From: Streptomyces sp. Alt3
GTDB taxonomy: Bacteria; Actinomycetota; Actinomycetes; Streptomycetales; Streptomycetaceae
Assembly: GCF_030719215.1 (NCBI RefSeq)
Contig: NZ_CP120983.1
Coordinates: forward strand, 62,001 to 126,000
Direction: 5' to 3'
DNA: 64,000 nt
Below the pieces are notes generated by a model, which was not told the DNA's origin, did not search any database, and worked only from the letters and a program-made list of their open reading frames with translations. A program made the translations under genes and the position numbers. This document shows positions 29,933-37,841 of the stretch, one piece after another (within the stretch, counting starts at the first letter, position 1; each line of letters begins with the position of its first letter).

Positions 29933-30991
29933 TCAGGAGCTTGCGCGGGCGACGACCCGGTAGCCCACGTCGCGGTGCGGAACGCCGACCGGGGTGCCGC
30001 GCATCCTCTCCAGCAGCAACTCGGCCCCCAGCTCGCCGATGAGGGTGCCGGGCACCGCCACCGTGGTGAGGGACGGGACGAGGTGCCGGGCCAGCTCGAA
30101 GTCGCCGAACCCTGCCAGGGCCAGCGTGCCGGGGACGTCGATCCCCCTGCGCACACACGCCTGCAGGGCGCCGGCGGCGAAGACGTCGCTGGAGAACATC
30201 ACGGCGTCGGAGTCCGGATGCCGTTCCAGCACGAGGTCCAGGAGCGTGACGCCGGTGTCCATGGTGACCGGCTCGGGCCCCGCGTCCACCGTGCGCGGAG
30301 CAGTCCCCAGCAGCTCACGGACAGCGGTCGCGTAGCCGTCGAGCCGCTCGGCGGCCCGGGGGTCGCCGGAGGTGTGCCGCCCGGCGAAGGTGATCCTGCG
30401 CCGGCCCCGTTCGACGAGGTGCCCGACCATCGCGGCGGCCGCCGCCGCGTTGGAGAAGCCGACCAGGAGGTCCACCGGATCGTCCGACCAGCCCCAGGTC
30501 TCCACGACGGGCACGCCCGCGGCCGCCAGCAGGGCACGGGTCCCGGGGGTGTGGTCGGTTCCCACCATGAGCAGTCCGTCCGGCCGCCGTCCGAGGAAAC
30601 TGCGCAGCACGTCCTCCTCGTGCTCCTGCCGGTAGTCGGTCGTGCCGACGAAGATCTGGTAGCCGTGGGCCGCCAGGGCGGTCGAGAAGGCGTGAACGGT
30701 GTCCGCGAAGACCGACGCGTTGATCTGCGGGACCAGGACACCGACCGTGCGGCTGCGGTTCGACGCCAGGTTGCTGGCGGCGAGGTTGGGCACGTAGCCG
30801 GTCGCCGCGATGGCCGCTTCGACGTTGGCCCGGGTCCCGTCGGACACCGACCGCGGGTCGCGCACGACCCGGGAGACCGTCTGGGCGGACACCCCGGCAG
30901 CCGCCGCCACGTCCGACAGGGTCACCGAACGGGTGGCGGAACGCTTGCGTGGGCGGCGGGGTGGCTGGGTCACATCCGAGACGATATCCAT
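29933..30991 (-). CDS. LacI-family transcriptional regulator
   Basis: 352 residues from ATG 30991; GTG 30973 is an alternative start. The LacI helix-turn-helix is SVTLSDVAAAAGVSAQTVSR and the hinge YVPNLAASNLASNRS; then follow the two-lobe periplasmic-binding-like sensor (VGVLVPQINASVFADT, FSSDVFAAGALQAC) and the C-terminal lobe. A double LacI-type operator lies between the CoA-transferase and SDR genes (35422-35447), so this regulator probably controls those divergent units. A hairpin separates it from the upstream FAH gene. Confidence 0.92.
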   Translation of the reverse strand: MDIVSDVTQPPRRPRKRSATRSVTLSDVAAAAGVSAQTVSRVVRDPRSVSDGTRANVEAAIAATGYVPNLAASNLASNRSRTVGVLVPQINASVFADTVHAFSTALAAHGYQIFVGTTDYRQEHEEDVLRSFLGRRPDGLLMVGTDHTPGTRALLAAAGVPVVETWGWSDDPVDLLVGFSNAAAAAAMVGHLVERGRRRITFAGRHTSGDPRAAERLDGYATAVRELLGTAPRTVDAGPEPVTMDTGVTLLDLVLERHPDSDAVMFSSDVFAAGALQACVRRGIDVPGTLALAGFGDFELARHLVPSLTTVAVPGTLIGELGAELLLERMRGTPVGVPHRDVGYRVVARASS

Positions 30992-31004
30992 TGCGCCCGC
31001 CGCC

Positions 31005-31039
31005 GCGCCGTCCGCCCGGCCGGTCCGGGCGGACGGCGC
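31005..31039 (-). terminator. Hairpin between the FAH gene and the LacI gene
   Basis: GCGCCGTCCGCCCGG (31005-31019) and CCGGGCGGACGGCGC (31025-31039) form a perfect 15-bp stem with a 5-base loop. It lies just after the stop of the leftward FAH-family gene and before the LacI start, so it ends the CoA-transferase to FAH operon. Confidence 0.82.
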
Positions 31040-31047
31040 GCCCTGCG

Positions 31048-32220
31048 TCACAGCGCTCCCCGTGCGGCCAGGGAGCGCATCAGATCGGAGATCCCGAAGT
31101 TCCACGGCTCGCAGGCATCGCTCGGCCTGATCCGGCTGACGAGTGAACCGAGCCGGGGCGTGGCGATGGTGACCAGGTCTCCGTCGTGATGGGTGAAGCC
31201 CTGGCCCGGAGTGTCACGGTCCTCGACGGGGGCGAACATCGTGCCCAGGTAGAGCACCGCACCGTCGGGGTACTGGTGGTGCGGACCGATCAGCTGACCG
31301 ACCAGGTCCAGTGGATCCCGGCTGATGGCGGACATGGAGGACACCGCGTCGAGTCGGTAGCCTTCCTCTCCCTCGACGGTCAGGGTCACGGCCGCGTTCC
31401 GCACGTCGTCCATCCCGAAGGTCTCGTCGAAGAGCCGCACGAACGGCCCCAGGACGGCAGAGGCGTTGTTGTCCTTCGCCTTCGACAACAGGAGTGCCGA
31501 ACGGCCCTCCACATCACGGAGGTTGATGTCATTCCCGAGAGTCGCGCCCACGACCTTCCCTGCGGAGGAGACGACCATCACCATCTCCGGTTCGGGGTTG
31601 TTCCACCGCGAGGTGCGAAGGACCCCGGCATCGGTCGCGGTGCCGACGGCCGCCAGCACGGGGGCCTTGGTGAAGATCTCGGCGTCGGGCCCGATGCCCA
31701 CCTCCAGGTACTGACTCCACATCCCCCGGGCGACCAGGAGTTCCTTCAGCGCGCCGGCCTCCGCGGAGCCGGGACGCAGGGATGCCGGATCGTCCCCGAC
31801 AAGTCCGCGTATCCGTTCGCGCACCTCGGCGGCGCCGGAGGCCTCGCCCCGCAGACGTTCCTCGATCACCCGCTCCAGCATGGACACCACGAAGGTCACT
31901 CCGGCGGCCTTGACCGCCTGAAGGTCCACGGGGGCGAGCAGCCAGGGACGCGCGGGATCACGTGTCCCGGGGGGTGTGTTGGCCAGCAGTTCGTCGAGTC
32001 CGGCGAGGCACTCGCCGTCGGCCGTGCGCAACTGCGCCGCCGGGTCGGGTGTTTCGCAGAGGTCGCGGACGGTCGGGAAGGTCCCCGTCACGTCGTGCAC
32101 ACCGCTCTCGCGGACGGCGACGACGCAGGGACCGGTGCCGGGCTGCCAGACCCGGCCGACCAGGACCCCTTCGGTGCCGTCGTCGGGCAGGGCGGTGGCG
32201 GCGTCGGGCCACTGGGTCAT
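31048..32220 (-). CDS. Fumarylacetoacetate hydrolase (FAH)-family protein
   Basis: 390 residues from ATG 32220 (AGAGGAA upstream). The C-terminal FAH fold carries metal ligands in NNPEPEMVMVV (ExE) and ATLGNDINLRD (Asp), followed by LSKAKDNNASAVLGPF. Family enzymes cleave C-C bonds of acylpyruvates or dehydrate/hydrolyse keto-sugar acids; in oxidative deoxysugar pathways a member splits 2,4-diketo-3-deoxy acids to pyruvate and lactate. It is longer than the typical 280-residue fuconate hydrolase because of an N-terminal domain of about 100 residues. It is the last gene of the leftward operon. Confidence 0.88.
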   Translation of the reverse strand: MTQWPDAATALPDDGTEGVLVGRVWQPGTGPCVVAVRESGVHDVTGTFPTVRDLCETPDPAAQLRTADGECLAGLDELLANTPPGTRDPARPWLLAPVDLQAVKAAGVTFVVSMLERVIEERLRGEASGAAEVRERIRGLVGDDPASLRPGSAEAGALKELLVARGMWSQYLEVGIGPDAEIFTKAPVLAAVGTATDAGVLRTSRWNNPEPEMVMVVSSAGKVVGATLGNDINLRDVEGRSALLLSKAKDNNASAVLGPFVRLFDETFGMDDVRNAAVTLTVEGEEGYRLDAVSSMSAISRDPLDLVGQLIGPHHQYPDGAVLYLGTMFAPVEDRDTPGQGFTHHDGDLVTIATPRLGSLVSRIRPSDACEPWNFGISDLMRSLAARGAL

Positions 32221-32230
32221 GTCGTTCCTC

Positions 32231-33034
32231 TCAGGCTTTACGGAAGACGGGCGGGCGCTTCTCGGCGAACGCGCGGCGGCCTTCGGCGGCGTCCTCGGTG
32301 GCGAAGCAGATGGTCTGCAGGTCCCGTTCGTAGGCGAGAGCCTGGTCCTCGGGCAGATTCCCGGCCGCCCGCAGGTTGATCTTGGCGGTCTCCGCCGCCA
32401 CGGGGGCCCGGGAGGCGATGACCGTCGCCAGGACCCGGGCACGGCCGAGCAGTTCGCCGGGGCCGACCACCTCGCTGACCAGGTGCCACTCCAGCGCCCG
32501 CGCGGCGTCGATGCGGTCGCCGGTGAGCAGCATGAGTGCCGCGTTGCTCGGGCCGGCCGCCCGGCTGAGGAAGGCCGCCATGCCGCCGCCCCCGATCCAG
32601 CCGAGTGTGATCTCCGGTGCCCCGAAGGACGCCGTCCGTGAGGCGATCCGGATGTCGCAGGACAGGGCGGTCTCCAGCCCGCCGCCCAGCGCGTAGCCGC
32701 CGACGGCCGCGATCGTGGGCGTCCGGGCCTCGCGGATGGCGTCGCAGTAGTCGACGCGGTTACGGAACTCCCACGGTGTGCGGTATCCGTCGAGTTCGCG
32801 GATGTCCGATCCGGCGCTGAAGGCGCGCCCGCCCGCTCCGGTCAGGATCACCGCGCGGACGTCGTCCGTGGTGTCGCACCATTGAACGGCCCGGACCAGA
32901 GCGCGGGACATCTCGGGGGTCACGGCGTTCAGCTTCTCGGGCCGGTTCAGCGTGAGGGTGGCCACACGGTCGGCGACGTCGAGCAGGACGTGTCCGGTGC
33001 CGAGGTCGGGCGGGGTGCTGGTGGTGTCGGTCAT
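32231..33034 (-). CDS. Enoyl-CoA hydratase/isomerase family protein
   Basis: 267 residues; ATG 33034 overlaps the preceding stop (ATGA). The crotonase oxyanion-hole motifs FSAGSDIREL and GGYALGGGLETALSCDIRIAS are present, with Glu in GGLE and in APEITLGW as candidate acid/base residues. It ends 10 nt before the FAH gene. It probably hydrates, dehydrates or isomerises a CoA thioester produced by the CoA-transferase of the same operon. The substrate is unknown. Confidence 0.9.
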   Translation of the reverse strand: MTDTTSTPPDLGTGHVLLDVADRVATLTLNRPEKLNAVTPEMSRALVRAVQWCDTTDDVRAVILTGAGGRAFSAGSDIRELDGYRTPWEFRNRVDYCDAIREARTPTIAAVGGYALGGGLETALSCDIRIASRTASFGAPEITLGWIGGGGMAAFLSRAAGPSNAALMLLTGDRIDAARALEWHLVSEVVGPGELLGRARVLATVIASRAPVAAETAKINLRAAGNLPEDQALAYERDLQTICFATEDAAEGRRAFAEKRPPVFRKA

Positions 33035-34128
33035 GCTCGTCCTGCTTCCTTCGTGGTACGGCTCGCGCGGTAGAGCGCCCGCAGGCGGCCGACCGCCGCC
33101 CGGTGGCCGGTCTCGCCGGTCAGGGCGTCCCGGACAACGGCGGAGGCGGCGCTCTGGAAGCCGATGTAGCCGGCATGGCGGGGGCGGACCCACGCCTGTT
33201 CACAGGTGGCGGTGGTCCGGCGGTAGAAGTCCGCTGCGACGATCGCCGGGTCGGTCCAGGCGGCGCGTGCGCTCGGCTGCCCGCTGTGCCGGGGCAGGAA
33301 TCCGCACTGGGCGGAGGGCGACATCAGCCAGCGGATGTGGTCGAGGAGTTCGGAGGTGGGGGTGCAGCGGGAACTGACGGCGAGTCCGGTGCCGCCGAGG
33401 GTGGAGCCCGGCCGTCCCCCCGGTCGGGCGGCCGGGGCGTCGGTGAACGTCAGCCGGTCCGCGTAGGTGACGTAGCCGTACACCAGCGGGCAGTGCACCA
33501 GGCGGTCGGTGCCTGCCATCAGTTCGAGCAGCCCGATCGGGTTGAGCGTGCGGGTACGGGCGGGTGCGCGGGCGTCGATCCCGGCCATGATGTCCAGGGC
33601 GGCGCGTCCCGTCGTGTCGCTGATCAGTTCACCGGGGTCGGCGGCCGGTTCCTCGCCGAGTGCGACCGCGACGGAGGCGAAGGTGAGGAAGGCGTGCGGT
33701 CCGGCGAGCGACAGGGCCACCGGCGCGCGGCCCGCGAGGCCGAGCACCTCCTCCCAGGTGGTGGGCGGCTCACCGGCAAGATCGGTGCGGGTCGCGGAGA
33801 CCTGGGTGGCCGCGTCCAGGGGCAGGGCCCACTGACTGCCGTCCATCGCGTACGAGCGCATGGTGGGTCCGATCGAGCCGGCGCGCCAGCCGTCCAGTTC
33901 CTCCCTGCCGAAGAGATCGTCCAGCGGGCGGAGGCAGCCCGAGGCGAGTGCCTCGCCGAGGTGCGGATGGTCCAGCACCACGAGGTCGTAGCGGGCGCAG
34001 AGGTCGTCGACGGGATGGGACTCGAAACCCTCCAGCGGCTGGACGGACCAGTGCACGAGGTCGCCGGCCGCCGCGGCAAGGGCGTCGTGGCCGCGCGGGT
34101 GGTCCCAGGTCAGTCCGGCGTAGGTCAC
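33031..34128 (-). CDS. Solute-binding-protein-like protein without signal peptide
   Basis: 365 residues; GTG 34128 overlaps the CoA-transferase stop (GTGA), and its own stop overlaps the hydratase start (ATGA). Segments such as RYDLVVLDHPHLGEALASG, WALPLDAATQVSATRTDLA, PPTTWEEVLGLAGR and SELLDHIRWLMSP are typical of family 1 extracellular solute-binding proteins. The chain begins MTYAGLTWDHPRGHD with no signal or lipobox, so it should stay in the cytoplasm. Tight coupling inside a CoA-enzyme operon suggests that it binds a pathway intermediate or regulates an enzyme. No transporter genes are adjacent. Confidence 0.8.
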   Translation of the reverse strand: MTYAGLTWDHPRGHDALAAAAGDLVHWSVQPLEGFESHPVDDLCARYDLVVLDHPHLGEALASGCLRPLDDLFGREELDGWRAGSIGPTMRSYAMDGSQWALPLDAATQVSATRTDLAGEPPTTWEEVLGLAGRAPVALSLAGPHAFLTFASVAVALGEEPAADPGELISDTTGRAALDIMAGIDARAPARTRTLNPIGLLELMAGTDRLVHCPLVYGYVTYADRLTFTDAPAARPGGRPGSTLGGTGLAVSSRCTPTSELLDHIRWLMSPSAQCGFLPRHSGQPSARAAWTDPAIVAADFYRRTTATCEQAWVRPRHAGYIGFQSAASAVVRDALTGETGHRAAVGRLRALYRASRTTKEAGRA

Positions 34129-35333
34129 CGGGTCTCCGCGACGGTGCCGGAGGCGAGCAGCGCCTCGATCTCCTCCTGGCCGAGGCCGGCTTCGGCCAGG
34201 ATCTCGCGCGAGTGCTGGCCGGTGAGCGGGGCGCCCCGGTCGATCCGGGGCGGCGTGGCGGAAAACCGGTACGGGAACCCGGGCACCTTCACACGGCCCT
34301 CGGTGGGGTGGTCGTAGGTGACGAACGTGCCGTTGTGGCGGATCTGCGGGTCGTCGACCAGGTCGGCGTAGCCGTAGACCGGTCCGGCCCAGACGCCCGC
34401 GGCCCCGAAGACGTCGAGCCAGTGGCGCGATGTACGGGTAAGGAGCCGGGACGCGGTGCGCGAGAAGATCTCGTCGCGGTGGGTCCAGCCGTGCTCCTCG
34501 TCCTCCATGGCCAGGAAGGTGTCCTCGCCGAGGAGTTCGCCGAGTGTCTTCAGCGGCGGGAAGGCGAGGACCACGTAGCCGTCGGCGGTCTCGAACGCAC
34601 CGTAGGGTGCGCGGATGTAGACGTGCGCGTGCGGTTCGCCGGAGCGGTTCTGCGCCAGGCCCCCCACGGTGTGCACCGACAGTTCCTGCATCTGGAGTGT
34701 GGTGACGGCGTCCAGCATGTTCACCGTCACGAGCTGTCCCTCGCCGGTGCGTTCGCGGTGCAGCAGCGCGGCGAGCACCCCCTCGAAGGCGGTGGACGCG
34801 GTGACGGCGTCCACGAGGTACTGGCCGGCGGCCTGCGGTGCCTCGCCGGCGCGGCCCGCGGAGAGCATGGCACCGGACATCGCCTGGAGCAGCAGGTCCT
34901 GACCGGGGCGCTGGGCGTAGGGACCGTCCTCGCCGTAGCCGGAGATGGAGACGTACACGAGCGACGGGTTGATCTCCGCCAGCGAGGAGTAGTCGACGCC
35001 GAGGCGGTCGGCGACGCCGGGACGGTAGTTCTGCAGGAAGACGTCGGCGTCGGCCACGAGCCGGCGGAGCACCTCCTTGCCGTCCGGGTCCTTGAGGTCG
35101 ACGGCGAGGGATCGCTTGTTGCGGTTCAGCGAGAGGAAGGACACGTTGATCCGGTTCCCGCCCGCACCTCCCGCGGCTGCGTGACGCTGCCACTCCCCGG
35201 TGACCGGCTCGATCTTGACCACGTCGGCCCCGAGGTCGCCGAGCCGCTGGGCCGCGAACGGGCCGGCCATGGCGATGGAGCAGTCGAGGACCCGGTACCC
35301 GGTGAGTATCCCGGGCTTGTCAGGCGTCGTCAT
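34125..35333 (-). CDS. Class III CoA-transferase (CaiB/BaiF family)
   Basis: 402 residues from ATG 35333, chosen for AAGGAG upstream. Motifs are GYRVLDCSIAMAGPFAAQ, LGDLGADVVKIEP, SLNRNKRSLAVDLKDP and the catalytic Asp in PGQDLLLQAMSG. Members move CoA between carboxylic acids through a mixed anhydride with that Asp. It is the first gene of the leftward four-gene operon and should activate an acid (possibly from sugar breakdown) for the downstream hydratase. The donor and acceptor acids are unknown. The promoter region is shared with the divergent SDR gene and holds the LacI-type operator. Confidence 0.92.
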   Translation of the reverse strand: MTTPDKPGILTGYRVLDCSIAMAGPFAAQRLGDLGADVVKIEPVTGEWQRHAAAGGAGGNRINVSFLSLNRNKRSLAVDLKDPDGKEVLRRLVADADVFLQNYRPGVADRLGVDYSSLAEINPSLVYVSISGYGEDGPYAQRPGQDLLLQAMSGAMLSAGRAGEAPQAAGQYLVDAVTASTAFEGVLAALLHRERTGEGQLVTVNMLDAVTTLQMQELSVHTVGGLAQNRSGEPHAHVYIRAPYGAFETADGYVVLAFPPLKTLGELLGEDTFLAMEDEEHGWTHRDEIFSRTASRLLTRTSRHWLDVFGAAGVWAGPVYGYADLVDDPQIRHNGTFVTYDHPTEGRVKVPGFPYRFSATPPRIDRGAPLTGQHSREILAEAGLGQEEIEALLASGTVAETR

Positions 35334-35421
35334 GGGACTCCTTGAAAGGGGAGGGAGGCGAGGAGGAGGGAGGGAAGGGAACTCGCCGCGCCATCGCCGC
35401 ATTTGTTGTTCCGAGCACTGT

Positions 35422-35447
35422 TGTTAGCGCTACCGGCAGCGCTAACA
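35422..35447. promoter_or_regulatory. LacI-type double operator between divergent operons
   Basis: TGTTAGCGCT (35422-35431) and AGCGCTAACA (35438-35447) form a perfect 10-bp inverted repeat around ACCGGC. Each arm contains the CG-centred AGCGCT core of LacI-family sites (TTAGCGCTAA type). It lies about 90-115 bp from both start codons (35333 leftward, 35535 rightward), so one bound repressor could control both units. The LacI-family protein encoded at 29933-30991 is the obvious candidate. Confidence 0.8.
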
Positions 35448-35534
35448 TTCACGCTATGCGGGCACCGCTCGCAGTGTCAACGCCTCGATCCGCCCCGCGG
35501 CGCCCGGCCGGCACCGGGAAGATGGGAACCACCG

Positions 35535-36281
35535 ATGAGTCAACCGCAAGCAGCACTCGTGACCGGCGCCGGCGGCGCCCTGGGACGCGCCATAGCCTCC
35601 CGTCTGGCCGCCGACGGGCACGATGTGGCCGTGCTCGACCGCGACTCCGCATCGCTGGAGCAGACGGTCGAGGAGGTGCGGAAGTCAGGTGCCCGCGTCC
35701 TGCCTCTGACCACCGACCTGCGCGACGCACAGGCGGTCGAGGCGGCCGTCGAACGGTCCGCGAGCGAGCTGGGCACTCTGCGCGTCCTGGTCAACAACGC
35801 CGCCATGTACCCGAGCCGGCCCTTCCTCGATGTGCCGCTGGCGGAGTACGAGGACGTGGTCGCGGTGAACCAGCGCGCCTACTGGGTAGCCGCTCAGGCG
35901 GCCGCGCGCCGCATGACCGGCACGGGCGGCGGGGCGATCGTGAACGTCGCCTCGATCACCATGCACGGGGGCTGGGACTCGCTCGCCGCCTACGTCTCCA
36001 CGAAGGGCGCGGCCGTCGCCCTCACCCGCGCACTCGCCCGCGAGCTCGGGCCCGCGGAGATCCGCGTCAACTGCGTCTCCCCCGGCGCGTTCCCCACGGC
36101 GGCCGAGCAGATCCACGACGATCCCGAGGCCTATACGCGGCATGTCCTCGACCATCAGGCTCTCAAGCGGCGCGGCCGCGCCGAGGAACTGGCCTCGGCC
36201 GTCTCCTTCCTCGCCGGACCGGACTCCTCCTTCGTCACCGGCCAGTGCCTGGAGGTCAACGGAGGGTGGGTGATGGCGTGA
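35535..36281 (+). CDS. Short-chain dehydrogenase/reductase
   Basis: 248 residues, the classical SDR size. The cofactor motif TGAGGALG is near residue 11, then NNAAMY, the catalytic Ser in NVASITMHGG and YVSTK (Tyr and Lys). The acid after strand 2 (AVLDRD) favours NAD(H). In oxidative fucose/rhamnose pathways SDR enzymes oxidise the free sugar or the 2-keto-3-deoxy acid; here it could supply either step, notably because the local aldo/keto reductase is broken. Its stop overlaps the next start (GTGA). Confidence 0.9.
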   Translation: MSQPQAALVTGAGGALGRAIASRLAADGHDVAVLDRDSASLEQTVEEVRKSGARVLPLTTDLRDAQAVEAAVERSASELGTLRVLVNNAAMYPSRPFLDVPLAEYEDVVAVNQRAYWVAAQAAARRMTGTGGGAIVNVASITMHGGWDSLAAYVSTKGAAVALTRALARELGPAEIRVNCVSPGAFPTAAEQIHDDPEAYTRHVLDHQALKRRGRAEELASAVSFLAGPDSSFVTGQCLEVNGGWVMA

Positions 36282-37345
36282 AGCTGAACGGACGCGACTA
36301 CGACCGTCACGCCCTCGCCCGGCACGCGGGCGACCTCACCGCCGCCGGCGGTGTGCGGTCCGTCGTCCTGGACGACGGCACCGAGCGCGGCATCCGCACG
36401 CTGGAGTTCCGTACCGGCGCCGGACTTTCCTTCGATGTGCTCGTGGACCGGGCCATGGACCTCGGCGGGGCGGAGTTCCTGGGCCGCGGGTTCGGCTGGC
36501 GCTCCGCGACCGGGTTCCGCCACCCCGGCCTGCACGAGTACCGCGACGACGACGGCCTGTCGATGATGCGCAGCTTCTCGGGTCTGCTGCTCACCGCCGG
36601 TCTCGACCACACACTGTTCGGCGCCGAGGTGGACGCCTCGCAGTACCGCTACCCGCCGCGCCGCACCGCCTCCCACGCACTGCACGGCCGGGTCGGCAAC
36701 CTGCCCGCCCGGCTCACCGGCTACGGCGAGCAGTGGCAGGACGAGGACCACTGCGTCCTCTGGGCGGAGGGCGAGGTCCGCCAGGCCGCGATCTTCGGTG
36801 AGCATCTGCGGCTCACCCGCCGCATCGAGGCCGATCTGGGCGGCACGGAGATCCGGCTCATCGACCGGGTGACCAACGCCGGCTTCGACCCCACACCGCA
36901 CATGTTCCTCTACCACATCAACGTCGGCTGGCCCTTCCTCGACGAGGGCGCGCGCTACGAGATACCGCTGCGCCGCACCCTGTGGCAGAGCGACAGTGTC
37001 GCTGAACAGGGCGTCTCCCACACCGAGATGCCCGGCCCACTGTCCGGTTTCGTCGAGCAGGTCTACGAGCACGAACTGGAACCGGACGCCGACGGCTCGG
37101 TACGGCCCCGGCTGGTGAACGACCGCCTGGGCATGTACTTCGAGCTGGAGTACGACCAGGCGCAGTTCCCGTCCTTCTTCCAGTGGATGCACCTGCGCGA
37201 GGGCGCCTACGCTGTGGGCTTCGAGCCCTCCACGCACCATGTGCGGGGCGAGACCGCGGCCCGGGAGGACGGGTCCATGACGTTCCTGGAGCCGGGTGAG
37301 GAACGTCTGTACACGACGACGTTCCGGGTAGGCCGGACCGGCTGA
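36278..37345 (+). CDS. DUF4432 family protein (aldose-1-epimerase-like)
   Basis: 355 residues from GTG 36278, translationally coupled to the SDR gene. The beta-sandwich pattern of galactose-mutarotase-like proteins is visible (GIRTLEFRTGAGLSFDVLVDRAMD cut short here), with HGRVGNLPARL, LYHINVGWPFLDEG and VGFEPSTHHV as DUF4432 hallmarks. Members bind sugars or sugar acids and are often found in deoxysugar loci; an epimerase or lactone-related role is likely but not proven. It is the last gene of this two-gene operon. Confidence 0.88.
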   Translation: MKLNGRDYDRHALARHAGDLTAAGGVRSVVLDDGTERGIRTLEFRTGAGLSFDVLVDRAMDLGGAEFLGRGFGWRSATGFRHPGLHEYRDDDGLSMMRSFSGLLLTAGLDHTLFGAEVDASQYRYPPRRTASHALHGRVGNLPARLTGYGEQWQDEDHCVLWAEGEVRQAAIFGEHLRLTRRIEADLGGTEIRLIDRVTNAGFDPTPHMFLYHINVGWPFLDEGARYEIPLRRTLWQSDSVAEQGVSHTEMPGPLSGFVEQVYEHELEPDADGSVRPRLVNDRLGMYFELEYDQAQFPSFFQWMHLREGAYAVGFEPSTHHVRGETAAREDGSMTFLEPGEERLYTTTFRVGRTG

Positions 37346-37465
37346 TCACCTGACGGAGCGGACCGCGTCGCGGGGCCGAACAGGGCCACGGCACGGCGCG
37401 GCCGCTCCGGACACGTGCGCACAGGGGCGAGGGAGGGAGGCCGCCGGGGCACAGGCGGCAGGATC

Positions 37466-37837
37466 TCACCCGGTGCCGGTCGGGTCCCCGGGCACCGGTG
37501 GTCCGTCCGTCCCGCGCTCCCACGTCAGCCGGATGACGAAGTTCCCCTCCGCCGCCGTCTTGGCGATGATCGCGCCCGCCTCGGCGTTGATCTTCACTCC
37601 GAGCTCGATCTCGACCTTGCCGGGCGGGCTGGGCAACGTGGTCATACGGTCCAGCAGTACAGCCGCGGCCGCCCGCACCTGATCGAAGCTCTCGGTCAGC
37701 GTGTGCGCGGCTGTCGCCGCTATCTCCCCCGGCCGCGAGGCACGCACGATCCCGGAGCCGGCGGTCCCGACCTCCACCACCACGGGTGCGCCATGGGCGT
37801 CCAGCGGCACACTCAGGAGCTGTGAGTCGTCAGCCAC
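37466..37837 (-). CDS. Trypco1 (trypsin-co-occurring domain 1) protein
   Basis: 123 residues from GTG 37837, 4 nt after the stop of the large protease-NTPase gene, so the two are one unit. The sequence SVPLDAHGAPVVVEV, then SFDQVRAAAAVLLDRM and KVEIELGVKINAEAGAIIAKTAAEGNF cut into its parts, is the CU044_2847/Trypco1 pattern: a short beta-rich start and the conserved GVKxxAEAGAIIAK segment. In published genome-context work such domains accompany trypsin-like proteases in predicted NTP-dependent conflict systems, possibly as adaptor or protease target. Biochemical function is unknown. Confidence 0.85.
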   Translation of the reverse strand: MADDSQLLSVPLDAHGAPVVVEVGTAGSGIVRASRPGEIAATAAHTLTESFDQVRAAAAVLLDRMTTLPSPPGKVEIELGVKINAEAGAIIAKTAAEGNFVIRLTWERGTDGPPVPGDPTGTG

Positions 37838-37841
37838 GTGT

